A stretch of DNA of 64,000 nucleotides. Source: Aporrectodea caliginosa. Its lineage: Eukaryota; Annelida; Clitellata; Crassiclitellata; Lumbricidae. The DNA lies in contig JACEVL010000159.1 of assembly GCA_020284085.1 (NCBI GenBank), positions 754,501-818,500 on the forward strand. The letters are read 5' to 3'. The notes under the pieces are model-generated. The model was not told the DNA's origin, did not search any database, and saw only the letters and a list, made by a program, of their open reading frames with translations. Positions 57,905 through 64,000 of the stretch are shown in pieces. A program made the translations under genes and the position numbers. Position 1 is the first letter of the stretch; the number at the start of each line of letters is the position of its first letter.

Positions 57905-59141
57905 CAGTGGCGGCGCCAGGGTATACTTGCCGCCCTAGGCGAACCTGTCGCGCTGCGCCCCCGGTAAGTGCGATAACAAATTAATATTAAATTAACTAAG
58001 TTAATTTAAAAGTTGTCCATAATTACAGTAACAGTCTTGAAATTGTATTAGCTATGCAGCCTATGCTGTATAGTGTAATACGTTTAATGGGAATTTAAAA
58101 TGTAAATACATGCTGGCCTATTAAACAATGAGACAGTGCACATTTTCGTTTGAACACTTTGTAAGAAATCCTACGGCTACTTGTACTAAGTCATAATCCA
58201 ACTTATACGTACGAACTTTCTACGAAGTCTGTAGAAATAATTATAATTATAATGTAATTTCAGAATTTAATTTTTCGCGCCTTCACTTTAGCAAATGTAA
58301 AAGAGTTCTGTCAGTTCAATGTCTCCAGTAAGAGGCCTATCATGTTCAATTGACGAGGTAGCTAGGCCTAGTTCAACAAATCTTTCTTGCAGCATGGACG
58401 TATTCAAATTATATGTTTCTTTTGAGCTTCGAGAAGCTTCTCTAATTATTATTAGCCACAGAAACTGGAAGTGTCAAGAAGACGTCAAATCGAATAAATA
58501 TGCGGCATCTTGTAACTTTTGTTATATTTTAAAACCTAGTCCCGCAGTGTTAGCATTATTTAAAAGTACTATATTTTAAATCCATTAGGCCTATATCAAT
58601 GCTTGCACACATATTGCGCCATTTATTGACCTCGATCATCCAGACCGTTATCTTTAGTGTCTGGTTTTATACTAGCACTGGATTTTTCTGTGATAGGTAT
58701 GAATTATGTTTCTAACAAAAATTGATTAAACTTTTAACGAAAACAGGGTTTGTTTCAGTAAAACAAGAAAACCCCAAGTGAAAATACAAGGTCTCCAGAA
58801 AACTACATTTTAGAAGTTCGGATTAAAAACCAAGATCTTGGGAAAACCGAAGGAGTGGTAACATTGCAGATGATCGGTCTCAGTTTCATTTCAAATATGT
58901 CGCTAGATTAGGCTACTTCAAACTTGCGATAGTTAAGGGCATAAGCGTGACGCGCCACATGATTTCAAAATGTCTGTGGTCTTTTTGAAGCCGCTTCTTA
59001 TTTTCGTATTCATTTATTAATGAATGGTGGCAAAACGCCGGCAATGTTTAAAAAATATTTTTTATTTAGCTTTTCTGCCGCCCCCAGAAGCGTGCCGCCC
59101 TAGGCGGCCGCCTAGTTCGCCTAGTGGTAAAACCGCCCCTG
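57905..59141. mobile_element. hAT element, 1237 bp, non-autonomous
   Basis: The left end CAGTGGCGG and the right end CCGCCCCTG (inverted CAGGGGCGG) are flanked by perfect 8-bp duplications TGTTTATC at 57897-57904 and 59142-59149. Subterminal regions are rich in CCGCCCTAGGCG and GCCGCCTAG words. The inside is AT-rich; the 86-codon frame at 58319-58579 has no transposase likeness. Confidence 0.92.
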
Positions 59142-59149
59142 TGTTTATC

Positions 59150-60940
59150 TATGCATTTAGACGCTATGATACCTTTTATGGTTTATAAAACACTGAACTT
59201 TACTAAACATGTTCCAAAGTATTTTAAATGAGTCCTTATTCGTCAGTGTTATCTAATTACCTTTCTCTGGTCATACCTAACACTAGGGCTGTTCTTGGTG
59301 AACAGGCTTATTTGGTTGCTGATTTTGGAATTCAATCTCTGTATCTATTTGTTCTGCTCAATAGCTTGTGTTGTTACATTCTCCACTTAAGACTTATCGC
59401 TTTCAAATTTGTATAAATCCACTATAGGTTGTGTCTGTCTTGGTCGACTGATCTGGATGTTGACCTGATAATGGCTTGGTTTTGGTTCGCCCTCAGTTGA
59501 TTCTTTGTCGATTACACTCCTGGCACTATAGAAGTTGCTAATAGTAATGATAATTAATTTTAAGTACCTCACGGAAGTGATGTATGTTCGAGTATGAATG
59601 ATGTTAAAGTCGTTAAGAACATAAAAGTTATTCATTTAGCAAACCATGGAGAGATGACTTGAAAGGAGTCACTGGCAAGCGCCCGCAAACACGCACAGCA
59701 ATACCGATGGATTCCTATCTAGAGCTGATAATAGAAACTGTGTTTGAAGTTCCTAGACTATGTAGTGTCGAAGTAGAGGATCAACAACAGGCAGGGAGGC
59801 CCGCAAAATGCAAATGTTAACACCAAACAGTCCCTTGCAGATGGTAGAAATTATAACTCTGTAGAGGACGACGTACTGTTCAGGCATAATGTTATGTCTT
59901 AAGCGTAAGCCTATTTTAACAGATGATCTTTTACTCTATATTAAAATGGCAATTTTTTGTGCCTTGTTTTTTAAATTGCTTCTTTTTTATCTTTACATTT
60001 TTCTATTGTTCTAGCTTTAGCTAGCGGCATCTGCTCTTATGTACGCATGTGTTTTACACTTTTAACCTGTTCTGTCATATTCTATTTTCATTACTGTTCT
60101 TTTGTTGTCTTCTATTTTCGTCTATATCATAAATCTGGGAACGAAAACAGGTCATAAAACCTTGGGAACTAAAGGAAAGGTCATTGAGAAATACAGCCAT
60201 GCCTACTATCTCCTACATAAACTTCCAAAAGCCAGTGTTCCCGGATGGATGCAGCTTATGTGGAATTATTTGGCTTCCTGCTGATAGTTGATGGCTGGCG
60301 ATAATCTATGCCATTTCTTGGGCTCTAAAAAGTATTATCTGCTACAAGCAGTCAATCTTTATAGCTGCTTAAAGGCGATACTTAATGGTAGACCTACATG
60401 TACTATAAAAAGTGTCTTAATGTGTACAGTGTATATGTACGACGCGTACGTGCACAGAATGGTCTTGAATGTTATATACTAGATCGTGCTTATAACAAGC
60501 TTCATAGTAGCATGATATAAAATCCTGTGCAGAATAGAATGCCACTTTTATTTGTCTTTATAATACAATGCCTTTTTGCTATAACCTGGTACAGTATGTG
60601 GCTTTTTCATGTAGCATTTTGACAAGTTTCCAATGTATGCTTGACAGTGAGGCCGTGTGTGCATAAATTTAAGTAAATAAATTCCTGGTGATGCAGGGAT
60701 TCTAGGCACGGATACCATGAAACCTGGTAGAAGAATAGTTGAAGGCATGGTGCCTTCCTTCTCCCGTCCTAGCTCTCCTCTGTGGTGCTGTATGGAGCCA
60801 GGCACTTGTAACTAGGTGAATGGATACAGACAGACAGGTAAATAAATAAGCAGTTAAGTAAGTGGTGGCCACGATTTGCAACTCATGATCATAATCAAAG
60901 GTCATGAGCACCGTGACCTTTGTGGGTCTATTAGTGTCTT
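59150..60940. other. Non-coding stretch
   Basis: AT-rich sequence with scattered short frames on both strands, none with a recognisable domain or convincing splice structure. Nothing further supported. Confidence 0.5.
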
Positions 60941-61128
60941 GTGTTAGCAAATATCGCTTCAAACAGTAGAGTGGTTAAGCAGAACGCTAATCCTAGTCCG
61001 TGGTTTGTTTTTCTCTCTCAGCGAGACACAGAGAGATGGGTCTACATAAACAGAAGCAATGAGGTCCACAGGCAGACATACACACAGGCAGGCAGATCGG
61101 CAGCAGACATCAGAGTAATCATACAAAG

Positions 61129-61168
61129 AGACACAGAGAGAGACACACACACACAGACAGACAGAGAA

Positions 61169-61220
<52 letters not shown>
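61129..61220. repeat. (GA)n/(GACA)n microsatellite
   Basis: Purine tract with GACAGA and ACACAC variants around it (about 61020-61390). The Arg/Glu-rich and Ser/Leu-rich frames here are artefacts. Confidence 0.93.
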
Positions 61221-61221
<1 letters not shown>

Positions 61222-61499
61222 AAACAGTAGATACGGACAGACACACTGACAGGCAGACATATGCAGAAACAAACAGCAATACACTGACAAAACCACAGAG
61301 AAACAAGCATGTCACACAGACAGAGACAGAACACGAAGATATGCAAGCCGACAGAGAGCACACTCAGACAGACAGGCAGGCAGACGCACAGGCATACAAG
61401 TCGCATCTGGAATCAGTTAGTAGTATTCATTCGGCAGCTGCTGTTGGAATCTTCGTTAGGATCCGTTCACCTATTTACAACAGCCTGGCTCCATCAATT

Positions 61500-61920
61500 A
61501 CGACGATGATCGTCCGTCGGAGGGGAGAAGGAAGGGGGCCTCCTCCTCCTCGCCGCCTTCAACCGTCCCTCTGCCAGGCTTTGCGGCGGCCGACGGCGAG
61601 CCTGGCCGCCCTGCATCGAGAGAGAGGAATCGGCTTCAAGGTGCCCTTGCCCCGCATATAGTGACCACTGTCCATCGATTATCATTGATCGTTCGCTGGA
61701 AATGGCGGAAGCCTGGCGGCTCTCTCGATCTGTGATATCTCTTCGCTGTTTTCCTACACCGTCGCTTCGGCGCTAGGTGGCGCTGCGTCGACGACTGCCC
61801 GGAACTACTTCTGCGGCGGACGCAGCAGCTGAGCTTCTGCCGTTCTTCGATTGTAGTTCGCTTGCAGCGTCGTTTGGAACTGTGCGCGCGCGGAGAAGTT
61901 CTCGGCAGACGATTGCAATT
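61500..61920. other. GC- and CpG-rich island, possible promoter
   Basis: A clear rise in G+C and CpG over surrounding AT-rich DNA, including GGCGGCCGACGGCG and TGTGCGCGCGCGGAG. Two frames on opposite strands cross it with Arg/Pro-rich content and no domain. It could be an unannotated promoter or a decayed element. Confidence 0.35.
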
Positions 61921-62034
61921 GGTTAGCGTTTCTATTGCAACGTAATGTAACGTATTCATGTAGCAGTTAAATTTATGTGTCGCCTGAAGTAGACTTAAGG
62001 CATTGGTGTTGTATCAAGTCACAGTTAAATTTAA

Positions 62035-62110
62035 GTGTCGCCTGAAGTAGATAGCGCATTGGATAACAGAGCGAGAGGTACCGAGTTCGAGTCCCGTAGG
62101 GCGGATATGC
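62035..62110 (+). other. tRNA-like A/B-box segment beside a LINE tail
   Basis: TAGCGCATTGGATAACA resembles an A box, and GAGTTCGAGTCCCGT about 36 bp later resembles a B box. It directly precedes the LINE 3-prime remnant at 62110. The preceding 75 bp contain a short direct duplication of the AAATTTA.GTGTCGCCTGAAGTAGA block (about 61969-61992 and 62029-62051). Confidence 0.35.
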
Positions 62111-62330
62111 TTTGTAGGCTGCTATTAGCCTTCATTGGCCCTGCACTATGGAACCAGCTTCCTCCTTTGACTCGTTCTTGTTTATTAACTGGTGGGCCAA
62201 GTGCCTCTTTTCGTTGTCTCAAGACTTCTTTCTTTTCTCTGGGTCTTTTGCACTGGGAGCGCCTCTGATTGGTGTGCACTGTGAGAGGCGCTATACAAAT
62301 TGATAGATACAATACAATACAATACAATTA
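62110..62330 (+). pseudogene. LINE 3-prime end with ATACA tail
   Basis: The frame reads LLLAFIGPALWNQLPPLTRS, then SASFRCLKTSFFSLGLLHWE and RL before a stop, the usual ORF2 C-terminal end of a CR1-like LINE. After a short UTR a (CAATA)n tail at about 62306-62328 closes it. It is 5-prime truncated. Confidence 0.78.
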
Positions 62331-62718
62331 GCGCCGTGTATTGCAGGCTGTCTGTTCTGTTAGTAGTTAAGATTGTTCAATTGAATATTAAACATGTAAA
62401 TGTACAGCGCAGTGCGTTTGTCAGGCGCTTGATTAAAGAAAAGATATTATTATTATTATAATGCGTTGGTATTGTATCATGTTATGTGATGCAATGTTAT
62501 GTTGTGTCAGGTTATGTTGTCTTGTGTTGTGTCGTTCAACACAATCACAACATTTAAGAAGTTTAAAATACTTCATTGTAAATTATGCAATCGTGCATAT
62601 AGTGACTCGTAAACTCAAAATTTTTAAAGCGCTGCTCTGATGCTAAGTGCAAGTGCAAGGTAAGGTACCCGCGAATTCACGAGTGCTGCGTCGTATCAAA
62701 GCGATCGATGTCCAGTGC

Positions 62719-62985
62719 AGAGATGGGTTACTAATCAATTAGATTCTAATCGATTGGTTAATCAATTATACAAACAGGTAATTCTAATTCTAATCGATTA
62801 GCTACAAGATTTTGCCAATTCTAATTCTAATTGAATAGCAAATTTCAGTAATGTAATTGATTAGCAGTGTAACTTATCGATTAGCTAATCAATTAGCTGT
62901 TTGTCTAAGTTTGACTAATTCTAATTCTAATCGATTAGCTACAAGATTTTGCTAATTCTAATTCTAATTGATTAGCAATTTAAAT
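62719..62985. repeat. AT-rich block of repeated TAATCGATTAG palindromes
   Basis: Many copies of TTCTAATTCTAATCGATTAG and the palindrome TAATCGATTA. A duplicated block CGATTAGCTACAAGATTTTG occurs at about 62796 and 62932. It may be the inside of a hAT-like element beginning CAGAGATGGGTTAC at 62718, but no matching right end was found. Confidence 0.55.
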
Positions 62986-63097
62986 AAAATTGTGTCAATC
63001 TCTAGTCGAGTGGAAATCCGAGTCCAGTTGTCAGAGAGACCAGAGACATTGAGCAGAGCAACTGCTAAGCTGGGTTTCATTGAGGATGAGAAATCTT

Positions 63098-63432
63098 GGA
63101 AGGCAATGGTCGGTTTGGCCCCATCTGACATAAAATGGGCAATGGTCGGTTTGGCCCCATCTGACATAAAAGGGGCAATGGTCGGTTTGGCCCCATCTGA
63201 CATAAAATGGGCAATGGTCGGTTTGGCCCCATCTGACATAAAATGGACAATGGTCGGTTTGGCCCCATCTGACATAAAATGGACAATGGTCGGTTTGGCC
63301 CCATCTGACATAAAATGGGCAATGGTCGGTTTGGCACCATCTGACATAAAATGGGCAATGGTTGGTTTGGCACCCATCTGACATAAAATGGGCAATGGTT
63401 GGTTTGGCACCCATCTGACATAAAAGGGGCAC
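63098..63432. repeat. 36-bp minisatellite, about nine copies
   Basis: Tandem units of GGCAATGGTCGGTTTGGCCC plus CATCTGACATAAAATG; the last two have a one-base insertion. The period of 36 keeps frames open on both strands with 12-residue repeats; these are not genes. The hAT MITE at 63455 begins just beyond the last unit. Confidence 0.94.
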
Positions 63433-63454
63433 GGGGTAGTTTGGCCACTGTGCG

Positions 63455-63769
63455 CAGGGCTGCCGACAGAAATTCCTGGTCCCTAGGCAGAGCAGTCACG
63501 GGCCCCTAACTATCCTTAGACTTTATGAGAAATGGTTTTTTTAAAGAAACTGAAATAATAATAGTGCCGGTACAACCCTACAAATTATATTTATATATGC
63601 AACTATTGTAGTTAAGTGTCTGTAATATTATATTTTAAAAGGCATAAATCATAAACTTTGTATAACTGATTATAATATTTTTCATAAGTTGATTGCTGGG
63701 CCCAGCCCGGGCCCCTAAAAGTTGGCCGGGCCCCTGGGTTTTTGCCCCCCCCCCCTCTCGGCGGGCCTG
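63455..63769. mobile_element. hAT MITE, GC-rich ends
   Basis: The left end CAGGGCTGCCGACAG and the right end, inverted as CAGGCCCGCCGAGAG, match at 12 of 15. Perfect 8-bp duplications ACTGTGCG are at 63447-63454 and 63770-63777. It is 315 bp, non-coding, with GGGCCCC-rich subterminal blocks. Confidence 0.92.
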
Positions 63770-64000
63770 ACTGTGCGTCTGCCTTTGACTGATATTTAGA
63801 GAGCAGCAACTGAATGAGAAGTGACTATGCATGTGTCAGGACAATTGGTATAGCGCCTTTTGTTTCGTTAGCAGTGATTAATTGTCTAGTCTTCAATTCC
63901 TTCGATGTTTATTGAATAAGTAAACGATGCCTAAAGTTATCAAGAAAGGATGTTTTCTGGTACGACTGCTGCACAAGCCAAGTGTTCTAAATGGAGAGAA

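Noticed and set aside
63031..63499. 12-residue repeat proteins on both strands
   Set aside because: Minisatellite with 36-bp period; both strands are open, with no other coding evidence.

Overview
This is eukaryotic, intron-rich DNA, most likely from a marine deuterostome invertebrate such as an echinoderm, hemichordate or lancelet. The basis for that is indirect: phase-1 exons with GT/AG borders, an immunoglobulin-superfamily gene of turtle/IGSF9 type, the very frequent word AGGCCTA, several non-LTR retrotransposon remnants, a tRNA-derived SINE, and many short non-autonomous DNA transposons. Species-level assignment is inference.

Two protein genes are well supported. (1) Plus strand, 1801-15682: ten consecutive in-phase exons (654 codons) of a turtle/IGSF9-like adhesion receptor, comprising Ig2, Ig3, Ig4, Ig5 (two exons), FN3-1 (two exons), a linker, FN3-2 and a transmembrane exon. 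Signal peptide and Ig1 lie upstream of the window. The cytoplasmic end is uncertain; two phase-compatible candidate exons are given (16507-16580 and 28873-28982). (2) Minus strand, 41781-36980: a 1353-residue C2H2 zinc-finger protein in two coding exons, with about ten fingers mostly in pairs, a highly acidic C-terminal region and three consensus SUMO-acceptor motifs. A probable 5-prime UTR exon and promoter lie near 45444-45560.

The rest is repeats and mobile elements. 1-800 is a 39-bp minisatellite. 2071-15500 holds introns with long microsatellites, several starting just after splice donors. 16755-16973 is a complete SINE with a 12-bp target-site duplication (TSD). 17257-21105 is a recent tandem duplication of a segment carrying a dead LINE and a SINE piece; only the second copy holds a hAT element. 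21452-22700 is an array of about seven diverged units of nucleosome-like length (185-203 bp). 25411-28165 is a 2.75-kb purine/pyrimidine minisatellite of 27-bp units, open in several frames but not a gene. 32231-33541 holds two inverted hAT MITEs with TSDs. The zinc-finger gene's first intron carries a piggyBac-like MITE and a 647-bp MITE.

47900-64000 is a transposon graveyard: LINE 3-prime ends, an internally deleted mariner, a P-element-like transposase relic, a 2.5-kb composite hAT element with a duplicated cargo of reverse-transcriptase fragments, a 1.2-kb hAT element, a 36-bp minisatellite and a last hAT MITE. I found no rRNA gene, no convincing intact tRNA gene and no CRISPR array. The two genes appear unrelated in function. 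The most unusual structures are the composite hAT element (55345-57822), the long-period array (21452-22700) and the repeats next to splice donors in the receptor gene.
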